Notes: generated from the letters alone by a model not told the origin. 10,748 bases of DNA from Deltaproteobacteria bacterium (GCA_016926135.1 JAFGPH010000120.1:1-10748); one strand, 5' to 3'; shown: positions 1-6,532, numbered from the stretch's first letter. Numbers and translations are program-made.

Positions 1-608
1 CGGCCCCAGGGACCGTAAACGGTGAAAAAACGAAGGCCGGTGGTGGGCACACCGAAAAGGTGGCTGTAGGTGTGGGCCATGAGCTCGTTCGACTTCTTTG
101 TCGCGGCATACAGGGAGATGGGATGATCCACGTTGTCCCGGGTCGAGAAGGGCAAGTTTTCGTTCAGGCCGTAAACCGAACTGGATGACGCATAGGCCAG
201 GTGCCCGACCCCGTGGCGCCTGCAGGGCTCCAGGATGTTCAGGAACCCCCGGACGTTTGTTTCGATGTAGGAGTGCGGATTGGTGAGCGAGTACCTGACC
301 CCTGCCTGGGCCGCCAGATGGCATACAGCATCAAATTTTTCCTCCGAGAAAAGTCGATCGATTTCCTCCCGCTCCTGCAGGTCCATTCGCTTGAATCGGT
401 AGGAGGGATGCTTCCTGCTCCGCACCCATTCCCCTTTCTCAGCCCGGGCCGGGTCGAAACCGTCTCTGGCAAGGCGCCCGTACTTCAGGTTCACGTCGTA
501 GTACTCATTGATGTTGTCGATGCCTACGACCTCGTCCCCCCTCTCCGCCAGCCTCACCGCGGTGAAGGAACCGATGAAGCCCGCTGTCCCGGTTACGAGA
601 ATTTTCAT
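1..608 (-). CDS. UDP-glucuronate 4-epimerase-like NAD-dependent sugar epimerase (3' end outside window)
   Basis: This is a short-chain dehydrogenase-fold enzyme that probably interconverts UDP-glucuronate and UDP-galacturonate, or a related nucleotide sugar, in the cytoplasm for surface polysaccharide synthesis. Starting at the ATG at 608, 202 codons are visible before the left edge; family members are usually about 335-350 residues, so roughly 60% is present. The Rossmann NAD-binding motif TGTAGFIG lies at residues 6-13. The AxSSSVYG strand follows, and the catalytic Y-x3-K is YAATK at 167-171. The downstream RFFTVYGPWG block is typical of the epimerase/dehydratase family. The insertion after the NINEYYD motif (about residues 33-39) is what points to the UDP-glucuronate epimerase branch rather than GalE. 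A purine-rich AGGGAGG lies upstream of the start. The neighbouring glycosyltransferase on the same strand fits a polysaccharide role. The exact substrate is inferred. Confidence 0.9.
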   Translation of the reverse strand, partial: MKILVTGTAGFIGSFTAVRLAERGDEVVGIDNINEYYDVNLKYGRLARDGFDPARAEKGEWVRSRKHPSYRFKRMDLQEREEIDRLFSEEKFDAVCHLAAQAGVRYSLTNPHSYIETNVRGFLNILEPCRRHGVGHLAYASSSSVYGLNENLPFSTRDNVDHPISLYAATKKSNELMAHTYSHLFGVPTTGLRFFTVYGPWG

Positions 609-669
609 CTCTCGTCACCCCCTCCCTGATGTCTTTTGCTGCATCTGCAGGTTGAGATGGGAAAGACTT

Positions 670-698
670 TTCTTAGCTTAATGCTCGCCTTGGGTCAA
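670..698 (-). promoter_or_regulatory. Weak sigma-70-like promoter candidate for the epimerase gene
   Basis: Read on the minus strand, a TTGACC box (698-693) is followed after 17 bases by TAAGAA (675-670). The -35 box is good, but the -10 box matches the consensus at only three positions. It sits about 60 bp upstream of the epimerase start, where a promoter is expected. This is a guess from position and spacing. Confidence 0.25.
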
Positions 699-726
699 TG
701 GAGATGTGGTTGATGCGCCGGGATCC

Positions 727-864
727 ATGATCCATGAGACCAACAAGCGTATCGACAGGCTTTACGAGGTTATCGTGCGTCGAGAGGAACACGTTGTCCT
801 TGCAAGGGATCTTCACGATCTCAAGGTAAGGGTCGACACCCTGGAGAGAAGACCGGCGGCATAA
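727..864 (+). pseudogene. 45-codon coiled-coil ORF, probably the 3' remnant of a small antitoxin-like or regulatory gene
   Basis: The ORF runs ATG to TAA and encodes a charged, heptad-like peptide (MIHETNKRIDRLYEVIVRREE, continuing to a C-terminal DLKVRVDTLERR). Leucines, isoleucines and valines spaced at 3-4 residues suggest a helix or coiled coil. From memory, the segment resembles the C-terminal part of small helical proteins encoded next to PIN-domain toxins in deltaproteobacteria and archaea, which carry a longer N-terminal region. That region is absent here: the frame is closed by TAA at 679-681 just upstream, and no convincing ribosome-binding site precedes the ATG. It lies on the strand opposite both neighbours. 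It is either a decayed gene end or a very small gene. The family assignment is uncertain. Confidence 0.4.
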
Positions 865-890
865 GGTCCCGCCAACGGCATCGACCAGAT

Positions 891-2081
891 CTATTTCCGG
901 AATCCTGTAAATCCCGTCAATCCTGTCTGATTTTCTTCTGCGTTCTCTGCGATCTCTGCGTGAGACTTTCTTTCACCTCCCTGCTGCGGCCGCCACGGTC
1001 CTGCGGGCGGCTCGGGAAACACGAAGAAACGCCTGCCCAGGAAATTGAACATGAGGCCGATCACCGAAGCCAGTGCCTTCGAAGACCCGACCCCGATCCC
1101 CCAGAGAATGAACAGCCGCGTCGCCCCGAGGTCGATGAGACACACAACGCCCACCACCAGCCAGTAGAGCACCATTTCCATGGGCGCGTTCCACCGGGCC
1201 TTGTGCCTGAAAAGCAACAGGATGCAGAGCACATAGTTCAGTAAGGCCGCCAGGACGAAGGCCACGGGCGCAGCCACATTGGTGCTTGCACCTGTTGACA
1301 GCAGCCCCAAAAACACCAGCAGGTTGAAAACCGCGGCCACGCCTCCGATGAAAAGATAAAACAGGAACTGGACCGGAAGGGGCGCCCGATGGGCATTGTA
1401 TCGGAGGATGCAATAGAGCGCCCGCAGGCCGTCCTTGGCCCCGATCTTCTTCCCCTCTTCATAGGTGCGGCCGTAGTAGGAAATGCCCATCTCGTAAATC
1501 CGCAGACGCAGGGCCGCCACCTTGGCCACGATCTCCGGCTCGAACCCGAAGCGGTTCTCCCGGATGTCGATGCCCTGGATCACCTCCCTCCGGAATACCT
1601 TGTAGCAGGTCTCCATGTCGGTCAGGTTCAGATCCGTGAACATGTTGGAGACAAAGGTGAGGAAGCGGTTTCCCAGGGAGTGCCAGAAATAGAGCACCCG
1701 GTGCGCGCCGGGAGACAGGAACCTGGACCCGAACACCACATCGGCCTTACCCTCGATCAGCGGCGCCAGCAGCCGCTTCAGATCCTGAGGATCATACTCC
1801 AGGTCCGCATCCTGGACGGCCACAAAGTCTCCCGTCGCCTCCCTGAATCCTGTCCTCAGGGCTGCTCCTTTGCCCTGGTTCCTCTCATGTCTATACACCC
1901 TGATCTCAGGATGTCTCTGCTCCAGCTCTTTTGCGATTGCCGCGGTGCCGTCTCCGGAAGCGTCGTCCACAATGAGGATCTCCAGAACCAGAGAGTCGTC
2001 CGCAATCCCCAGCACTCTCTCCACACAGGCCCTGAGGGTGTTCCGCTCGTTGTAGCACGGAAAAACCACGCTAAGCTTCAT
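891..2081 (-). CDS. Membrane glycosyltransferase: GT2 (dolichyl-phosphate mannosyltransferase-like) domain plus GtrA-like membrane domain
   Basis: This enzyme probably transfers a sugar from a nucleotide donor to polyprenyl phosphate on the cytoplasmic side of the inner membrane, and its membrane domain may help flip or anchor the product. Residues 1 to about 225 form the GT2 domain: the VVFPCYNE start motif, VDDASGDGT at 38-46, [11 protein letters not shown] near 68-78, and the metal-binding DAD at 91-93 followed by LEYDP. Residues from about 238 to 360 contain four hydrophobic segments typical of GtrA, ending in [10 protein letters not shown]. The final 24 residues (373-396, [10 protein letters not shown] then TGLTGFTGF) are encoded by 9-bp tandem repeats and are probably not part of the functional fold. 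The start at 2081 gives the canonical N terminus. It shares a strand with the epimerase 282 bp downstream. The sugar specificity cannot be read from the sequence. Confidence 0.9.
   Translation of the reverse strand: MKLSVVFPCYNERNTLRACVERVLGIADDSLVLEILIVDDASGDGTAAIAKELEQRHPEIRVYRHERNQGKGAALRTGFREATGDFVAVQDADLEYDPQDLKRLLAPLIEGKADVVFGSRFLSPGAHRVLYFWHSLGNRFLTFVSNMFTDLNLTDMETCYKVFRREVIQGIDIRENRFGFEPEIVAKVAALRLRIYEMGISYYGRTYEEGKKIGAKDGLRALYCILRYNAHRAPLPVQFLFYLFIGGVAAVFNLLVFLGLLSTGASTNVAAPVAFVLAALLNYVLCILLLFRHKARWNAPMEMVLYWLVVGVVCLIDLGATRLFILWGIGVGSSKALASVIGLMFNFLGRRFFVFPEPPAGPWRPQQGGERKSHAEIAENAEENQTGLTGFTGFRK
901..927. repeat. 9-bp tandem repeat, three units (AATCCTGTA/AATCCCGTC/AATCCTGTC)
   Basis: Three head-to-tail 9-bp units occur with one or two differences between units. 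They lie inside the end of the glycosyltransferase frame and encode TGL/TGF/TGF on the minus strand. Repeats of this kind (in reverse, variants of CAGGATTGA and CAGGATTTA) occur between genes in many environmental bacterial genomes; this recognition is from memory. Confidence 0.85.
937..963. repeat. 9-bp tandem repeat, three units (TCTGCGTTC/TCTGCGATC/TCTGCGTGA)
   Basis: A second, different 9-bp tandem repeat lies nine bases beyond the first. On the minus strand it encodes HAE-IAE-NAE near the glycosyltransferase C terminus. The TCTGCG core is conserved in all three units and only the last three bases vary. Pairs of these two repeat types next to each other are a familiar intergenic pattern, as recalled and not searched. 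Confidence 0.85.
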
Positions 2082-2471
2082 CGCGTGCGCCCATCCCCTT
2101 CATCGAGATCATCTCTGAGGGTTCACAGGGATCCTTCACCAGGTCCCTCGCCTTTGGCAAGCGGACCCATTTGCAGATGTGACCGCTAAAAGCCCGTGAT
2201 CGACTCACCTGATCGGGCCGGCCACCATCATCCTGAGATCAAGCCAGCACGCCGGACGACGGCGTTTCTGCGGCCGCCAAGAGAAATCGACGATCGAGCA
2301 ATGTGTCTGAAAGCCTTTGGTTTGGCTTCATAATGTTCGATCCCCCACAAAGTCAAGTCAAAACATCGTGCCTGCTGCCGGTAAGAGTTTTCCCTTGAAC
2401 ATGCCGCTATTCCGGTGGCATAATGGTTAAATTGATATAGGCGAGTCGGCCCGGAAAAAGCAGGGGGGACC
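2082..2471. other. Divergent intergenic region (390 bp) without a convincing gene
   Basis: The region separates the leftward glycosyltransferase from the rightward CRP-like gene, so it should hold promoters for both. The rightward promoter is listed separately. For the leftward gene, two overlapping TTGACT boxes on the minus strand (2361-2356 and 2356-2351) have a CATTAT box at 2335-2330, but with spacers of 20 or 15 bases the fit is poor. Short frames here have no ribosome-binding sites or recognisable protein patterns. Nothing else was seen. Confidence 0.5.
2395..2424 (+). promoter_or_regulatory. Sigma-70-like promoter for the CRP-like gene
   Basis: TTGAAC (2395-2400) and CATAAT (2419-2424) are separated by 18 bases, each matching the consensus at most positions. 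The predicted start of transcription, near 2431, gives a leader of about 40 nt. A GGGGGG run ending at 2469 precedes the ATG at 2472 as a ribosome-binding site. Confidence 0.5.
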
Positions 2472-3068
2472 ATGGCAAAGCTCGAGGTAATCTTCAAAGC
2501 AGGCACAACGATCTGCGAAGAAGGCGCCGTTGAAGATACCATGTACTACATCAAGGAGGGTAAAGTCGAGATTGTCAGGGCCGTCGGGAACGCAAAACAC
2601 ATAGTGGCTATCCTCGGCCCCGGCAACTTTTTTGGGGAGATGGCCTTGGTGGAAAAAGGCCCCAGATCCGCTACTGCAATCGCCGCCAAAGACACAACGG
2701 CCATTGTTTTCAATCGAACCCAGTTCGCGAATGTTGTCAAAATCAGACCTGAGATCCCCTTCAAAATTATTGAGGGGCTGATTCTCAGACTGGCGGAGAC
2801 GAATGACAAGATAAAGAGACTCATTCAGAGGAACCAGAATGCATTGGTTTTCGATTCCATTTCCAAGTTCATACAGATCAAGGAGAAAACCGTTACCATT
2901 CAAGAGGCCTCAGAATGGGTTGCATCCCAACTGGGGATGAAAACCAGGGAGACAGAGGCCGTTATCCGCAAACTGGTCTTGATGGGTTTTTTGGGCATAG
3001 AAAACAACCAGGTCACGATCAAGGAAACGGAATCCAGGGAAAAAGTGAGGCAGCTTCTTGAGGAATAA
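2472..3068 (+). CDS. CRP/FNR-like cyclic-nucleotide-binding protein with C-terminal winged-helix-like region
   Basis: This 198-residue protein probably senses a cyclic nucleotide and acts as a transcription regulator. Residues 1 to about 110 form the cNMP-binding beta-roll: the glycines in IKEGKVEIV (27-35) are in place, and the phosphate-binding cassette FGEMALVEKGPRSATA (54-69) keeps Gly55, Glu56, Arg65 and Ser66, the residues that contact the ligand in CRP. A helix at about 100-122 (LILRLAETNDKIKRLI) matches the CRP dimer helix. Residues 125-190 look like a small winged-helix domain, with EASEWVASQLGMKTRETEAV as the likely helix-turn-helix, but it lacks the usual CRP recognition pattern. 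The ATG at 2472 gives the expected N terminus. It is monocistronic: its own promoter lies upstream and the next gene is 512 bp away. It is a natural candidate for regulating the secretion operon downstream, but that is inference. Confidence 0.8.
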   Translation: MAKLEVIFKAGTTICEEGAVEDTMYYIKEGKVEIVRAVGNAKHIVAILGPGNFFGEMALVEKGPRSATAIAAKDTTAIVFNRTQFANVVKIRPEIPFKIIEGLILRLAETNDKIKRLIQRNQNALVFDSISKFIQIKEKTVTIQEASEWVASQLGMKTRETEAVIRKLVLMGFLGIENNQVTIKETESREKVRQLLEE

Positions 3069-3268
3069 TGCCGTTTGCCTTTAACCCTTGACTTCCAACC
3101 TATCTGAGCCGACAAAGTCCAACTGCCCAACCTGAAGCCCATCATCCTCTACGCTGCCTTACTGATCCCAGAAACCAACCTGTACCTTCAAGAACACCTC
3201 TCCCGCCCGGCGGGTGACCCGGCGACCGGATTCTGCTGATCTTCAACGACTTCATTGAGACATCAAAG

Positions 3269-3285
3269 TGTATCCCTGTGATACA
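3269..3285. promoter_or_regulatory. Perfect palindrome TGTATC-N5-GATACA, operator candidate
   Basis: Two perfect 6-bp arms flank a 5-bp centre, about 90 bp upstream of the operon promoter -35 box. The size and symmetry suit a dimeric regulator of the CRP type, though it differs from the E. coli CRP site TGTGA-N6-TCACA. A wider pair of arms, AAGTGT (3266-3271) and ACACTT (3298-3303), surrounds it. Confidence 0.4.
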
Positions 3286-3315
3286 ACATATAGCGTAACA
3301 CTTATTCAAATACAC

Positions 3316-3331
3316 AATATAAAGTTATATT
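3316..3331. promoter_or_regulatory. Perfect AT palindrome AATATAA-AG-TTATATT
   Basis: Perfect 7-bp arms flank a 2-bp centre within the AT-rich block, about 42 bp upstream of the -35 box. It could be a second operator. Chance is a real alternative because the block is nearly all A and T. Confidence 0.3.
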
Positions 3332-3373
3332 AGCACTAATTACTACAAAATTATAAAAATTTGATTAAATGTA

Positions 3374-3401
3374 TTGACTATTTGGCCACTTTATGTACAA
3401 T
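3374..3401 (+). promoter_or_regulatory. Sigma-70-like promoter of the secretion operon, with AT-rich upstream (UP-like) element
   Basis: TTGACT (3374-3379) and TACAAT (3396-3401) each match the consensus at five of six positions, with a 16-bp spacer. The run of A and T just upstream (about 3347-3368) resembles an UP element. Transcription would begin near 3408, leaving a leader of about 173 nt before the TTG start at 3581. The -35 box doubles as the TTG that begins the longest reading frame here, which argues against that longer frame being translated. Confidence 0.65.
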
Positions 3402-3427
3402 TTCAGATCATCACAGCTCTTTTTGTG

Positions 3428-3551
3428 CACCGGTTCCTCTGCGGACGAGAGACCGTATTCGGGGTCTGCCCTTTTGATTTGGGACAAGGGATCCCATTTG
3501 GGCTTCCTGGTCATTCATTGATGAACCGGTGTTCATCGCAGTCAGTTCATC
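3428..3551 (+). ncRNA. Structured 5' leader with competing inverted repeats, riboswitch-like candidate
   Basis: CACCGGTTC at 3428-3436 is exactly complementary to GAACCGGTG at 3523-3531, so a 9-bp stem could enclose 86 nt. Inside are short hairpins AGACC/GGTCT and TGGGA/TCCCA. The 3' arm is also part of a local hairpin, GATGAAC-CGGT-GTTCATC (3520-3537), with a perfect 7-bp stem and a CGGT loop; the two structures cannot coexist. A second GTTCATC copy (3545-3551) could replace the local 3' arm. The ribosome-binding site GGAGGG lies 15 nt further on. This does not match the c-di-GMP-I (GEMM) riboswitch consensus as I remember it. The ligand and function are unknown. Confidence 0.4.
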
Positions 3552-3580
3552 TGTGCTTATTCCGGCGGAGGGAAGACCGA

Positions 3581-4792
3581 TTGCCCAGGTTCAGATGCAA
3601 GATGAACACCCCGGACGGGCGGGTTGTTGAGAAGATCCTGATCGGCCAAAGCAAATCGCTCCTGAGGGAGCACCTCGAAAAGGAGGGGCATTTTGTTATT
3701 GAGATCCAGGGGGCCGATGGTCTTGCATCCCTCCTCAGCGGTGAAAATAGGGGGAGGAAGATCAAGCTCAAGAACCTGCTGATCTTCAATCAGGAGTTCT
3801 CTGTTTTGATCAGGGCCGGTCTGCCGGTTGTGGCGGCCCTCAATATCATCATTGAAAAAAGTGGGAGGGACGAGATCACGCACGTACTGAGCGACATCCG
3901 GAACGAAATCAATGGGGGCGCATCGCTTTCCGAAGCCTTCGGCAAGTATTCACACCTTTTCTCCACCCTCTATGTCTCATCCCTGAAGGCCGGCGAGAAG
4001 AGCGGAAACATTGCGTCCTCCATCCTCCGCTACATCGAATACATCAAGAAAGTGGCGGAGATTCGAAAGAAGATCATCGCTGCATCCGTGTACCCACTGA
4101 TCCTCACACTGGTCTCCATATCTGCCATACTCTTTCTCCTTGTGTACGTAGTGCCTTCCTTCACGAGCGCCTACATGCAAGCCGACACACAGCTCCCAAG
4201 GCTCACTCTTTTTCTGGTCGGATTCAGCAATACCATCAAGGGCAACTTCCTCTACTTCCTGCTTCTCCTCGGAATGCTCACGGTAGGCTACAAATCCTAC
4301 CAGAGAACGGAGTCCGGCAGGGCGGCCCTGGACAAACTCAAGCTCCAGATCCCTTTCCTGGGTTCAATCTACATTCACTACTCCCTTTCCAGGATGGCGC
4401 GGACCCTGGCAACGGTCATTCACGGAGGCATGCCCCTGCTGGATTCACTCCGGATATCCATCGGAGCGCTGGACAACCAGTTCCTCAAACAGAGGCTCCT
4501 GGAGGCTTCGGAAGAGATTGAGAAAGGCATGGGGTTCACGGAGTCGATCTCCAAGACCGGCGCCTTTCCGAAACTTGCCCTCGGCATGCTGGAAGCCGGG
4601 GAAAAGAGCGGCGCCCTCGAGCAGGTGCTGAACGATATTTCAGATTTCTACGATGGGGAGATCGACGAGAGCCTGTCCGTGCTCACGTCATCGATCGAAC
4701 CCGTGTTAATGGTCGTTATGGGGTTAATCGTTGGGTTTATCATTCTGGCCATGTATATGCCGATTTTTCAGATGGCATCCACGATCAGGTGA
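3581..4792 (+). CDS. gspF: Inner-membrane platform protein, GspF/PilC family
   Basis: This polytopic platform protein of type II secretion and type IV pilus machines couples the cytoplasmic ATPase to pseudopilus assembly. From the TTG at 3581 it is 403 residues, the usual family length, and begins PRFRCKM with the small N-terminal domain. Two T2SSF domains follow at about 70-193 and 272-395, carrying the paired signatures LKAGEKSG (135-142) and LEAGEKSG (337-344). Membrane segments lie at about 166-193, 222-240 and 372-397. The TTG is chosen because GGAGGG sits eight bases upstream and conserved sequence begins exactly there. An upstream in-frame TTG at 3374 would add 69 residues unlike any GspF, and that codon is the promoter -35 box. 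It is the first gene of the operon, followed after three bases by the ATPase. Confidence 0.93.
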   Translation: MPRFRCKMNTPDGRVVEKILIGQSKSLLREHLEKEGHFVIEIQGADGLASLLSGENRGRKIKLKNLLIFNQEFSVLIRAGLPVVAALNIIIEKSGRDEITHVLSDIRNEINGGASLSEAFGKYSHLFSTLYVSSLKAGEKSGNIASSILRYIEYIKKVAEIRKKIIAASVYPLILTLVSISAILFLLVYVVPSFTSAYMQADTQLPRLTLFLVGFSNTIKGNFLYFLLLLGMLTVGYKSYQRTESGRAALDKLKLQIPFLGSIYIHYSLSRMARTLATVIHGGMPLLDSLRISIGALDNQFLKQRLLEASEEIEKGMGFTESISKTGAFPKLALGMLEAGEKSGALEQVLNDISDFYDGEIDESLSVLTSSIEPVLMVVMGLIVGFIILAMYMPIFQMASTIR

Positions 4793-4795
4793 AGC

Positions 4796-6532
4796 ATGGA
4801 AGACAGATATGCACGACTAAGATTCGGTGATCTCTGCATCCGAATGGGCTTCATGACGGAGGAACAGCTGAAGTCCGCGATGTCGAAGCAGGAAATCGCT
4901 CAGGAGCGCATTGGGAAGATCTGCGTGAGAGAGGGGTTGCTCGACGAAGAGCAGTTGGCCATGATCATTGCCGCGCAGAACTACTACAAGTATGTCGAAC
5001 TGGAGGGAATTCGGGACCCCGAGATCCTGAAACTCGTCCCCCTGAACATCATGACCAAATACCAGTTCGTCCCGGTAGAGAAGGATGAGAACAGCCTTGT
5101 CGTCGCGGTCGCCGAACCCGCAGATTTTGTTCGGGGATTCGACTCCCTCGAAGTTCTCCTCGGGACACCTGTCTCCATCGTCATTGCGAGTGAAAAGAGA
5201 ATCAGGGCACTCCTCAAGAAAATCGAGTCGGACCAGAACGTCCTGGAAGGCATCTCCGACGATATGCGGCTCCCCCTGGTGAAAGAGACCGAAAAAGGTG
5301 AAGAGACGCTGGAGGCGGAGAAGATGTCCATGGAGGACAGCCCCATCGTCAAGCTGGTGGATTCCACCATCCTGGACGCACTCAACAAGAAGGCCAGCGA
5401 CATCCACATCGAATCGTCCGATCAGGGGGTCTTCATCCGCTACCGCATCGACGGCATGCTTCACAGGATCACGGAACCGCTCCACATCCAGTATCAAAGC
5501 CCGATCATATCCAGGATCAAGGTCATGTCCGAATTGGACATCTCGGAGAAGCGCGTGCCTCAGGATGGAAGATTCAAAGTCAGGGTGAAAGACCGATACG
5601 TAGACTTCAGGGTCTCCATCATTCCAACCATCTTTGGAGAGGACTCGGTGATTCGAATCCTGGACAGAGAGACCTTGATGCCCGAGACGCGGGAGTACAA
5701 ACTGGAAAACCTCCAGTTGCCCCCGAAGGAGCTTACCCGGATCCGCCGACAGGTTCATGCACCCTACGGCATGTTCTTGGTAACGGGACCTACCGGAAGC
5801 GGGAAGACCACAACCCTCTACACGGCGCTTTCCGAAGTCAACAACCCCCATGACAAGATCATCACGATAGAGGACCCCGTGGAATATCAGCTCAAGGGAG
5901 TCACTCAGATCCAGGTGAATGAGAAGAAAGGGCTCACCTTTGCCAGGGGCTTGAGATCCATCTTGAGGCATGATCCGGACAAAGTCCTCGTGGGAGAGAT
6001 CCGGGACCAGGAGACCGCCCAGATCGCCCTGCAGTCAGCCCTGACCGGCCACCTGGTGTTCACGACAGTACACGCGAACAGTTCATTTGAAGTGATCAAC
6101 CGATTCATCCATATGGGCATAGAACCCTTCAATCTTGTAGCCGCTCTGAACTGCATCGTTGCTCAAAGGCTGCTCCGAGCCCTCTGTGCATGCAAAATAC
6201 AGGTTCCCCCGGAAGAGGTTCCCGCGTATCTCAAGGAATCGGGGTTGGACCCCGAGCAGCACAAGAATCGAACCTTTTTCAGAGAAAACGACCTGGGATG
6301 CGACATCTGCAAGGGGTCGGGTTTCAAGGGCAGGAGGGCCATCGTAGAAATGGTCGAGATGACGGACGAGATCAAGGAGGTCTTCCTGCAGAAGTTGTCC
6401 ATCTCGGATCTCAAAAAGAAGGCGAAGACGGCCGGCACGACTTTTCTGAGAGAGGCTGCCCTGGAACTCGTTCTTTCAGGTGAAACGTCCATAGGGGAGG
6501 CAAATCGGGTCACTTTTGTTGAGGCTGCCTGA
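4796..6532 (+). CDS. gspE: Assembly ATPase, GspE/PilB family, with N-terminal MshEN c-di-GMP-binding domain
   Basis: This 578-residue cytoplasmic hexameric ATPase powers pseudopilus extension. Two MshEN half-motifs open the protein, R9 to Q32 and R38 to Q61, each 24 residues with a 5-residue spacer, which is the arrangement described for c-di-GMP-binding MshEN domains. The ATPase core has Walker A GPTGSGKTT (331-339), an Asp box around TIEDPVEYQ (357-365), Walker B around LVGEIRD (398-404) and a His box ending TTVHAN (423-428). The zinc-binding cysteines are C464-A-C466 and C502-D-I-C505; the first pair is CxC rather than the usual CxxC. The start ATG at 4796 lies three bases after the gspF stop, with AGGTGA overlapping that stop as ribosome-binding site, so translation is probably coupled. 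It acts with the platform protein and the PilM-like protein. Confidence 0.96.
   Translation: MEDRYARLRFGDLCIRMGFMTEEQLKSAMSKQEIAQERIGKICVREGLLDEEQLAMIIAAQNYYKYVELEGIRDPEILKLVPLNIMTKYQFVPVEKDENSLVVAVAEPADFVRGFDSLEVLLGTPVSIVIASEKRIRALLKKIESDQNVLEGISDDMRLPLVKETEKGEETLEAEKMSMEDSPIVKLVDSTILDALNKKASDIHIESSDQGVFIRYRIDGMLHRITEPLHIQYQSPIISRIKVMSELDISEKRVPQDGRFKVRVKDRYVDFRVSIIPTIFGEDSVIRILDRETLMPETREYKLENLQLPPKELTRIRRQVHAPYGMFLVTGPTGSGKTTTLYTALSEVNNPHDKIITIEDPVEYQLKGVTQIQVNEKKGLTFARGLRSILRHDPDKVLVGEIRDQETAQIALQSALTGHLVFTTVHANSSFEVINRFIHMGIEPFNLVAALNCIVAQRLLRALCACKIQVPPEEVPAYLKESGLDPEQHKNRTFFRENDLGCDICKGSGFKGRRAIVEMVEMTDEIKEVFLQKLSISDLKKKAKTAGTTFLREAALELVLSGETSIGEANRVTFVEAA

Larger units (their letters stand above)
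3069..3580. other. Long regulatory region (512 bp) upstream of the secretion operon
   Basis: The first 170 bp are of ordinary composition. They include an open stretch at 3108-3236 with no start codon that reads like protein (LKPIILYAALLIPETN) and could be a gene remnant. Overlapping inverted repeats at 3202-3214 and 3211-3221 have no following T-run, so no terminator is claimed for the CRP-like gene. From about 3280 to 3375 the sequence becomes strikingly AT-rich, unlike the rest of the window. Palindromes, a promoter and a structured leader are listed separately. Confidence 0.6.

Noticed and set aside
201..629. 142-codon plus-strand frame at the left end
   Set aside because: It overlaps the epimerase gene, whose NAD-binding and Y-x3-K motifs are clear on the minus strand.
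901..963. CRISPR-like array from the repeated 9-bp units
   Set aside because: The units are contiguous, 9 bp long and without spacers, so these are simple tandem repeats.
1389..2189. 266-codon plus-strand frame antisense to the glycosyltransferase
   Set aside because: The minus-strand frame has complete GT2 and GtrA motifs; the antisense frame has none.
2417..2432. Possible sigma-54 promoter (TGGCAT followed by TTAAA)
   Set aside because: The essential GC of the -12 element is missing, while a sigma-70-like pair fits the same place.
3202..3221. Overlapping inverted repeats considered as a terminator after the CRP-like gene
   Set aside because: The stems are short (4-6 bp), the loops very small and there is no following T-run.
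3108..3236. Open stretch without a start codon between the CRP-like gene and the promoter region
   Set aside because: It reads somewhat like protein, but it begins right after a stop, has no start codon or ribosome-binding site and is only 43 codons long. A remnant is possible but not supported enough to list.
3402..3580. c-di-GMP-I (GEMM) riboswitch in the operon leader
   Set aside because: The conserved GEMM segments are not present in the leader as far as I can see by eye; only an unclassified structure is claimed.
4817..5971. 384-codon open frame on the minus strand, antisense to the ATPase gene
   Set aside because: It is a mirror of the strongly coding ATPase frame. It has no ribosome-binding site, domain motif or neighbours on that strand, and reads as low-complexity D/G/V-rich sequence.
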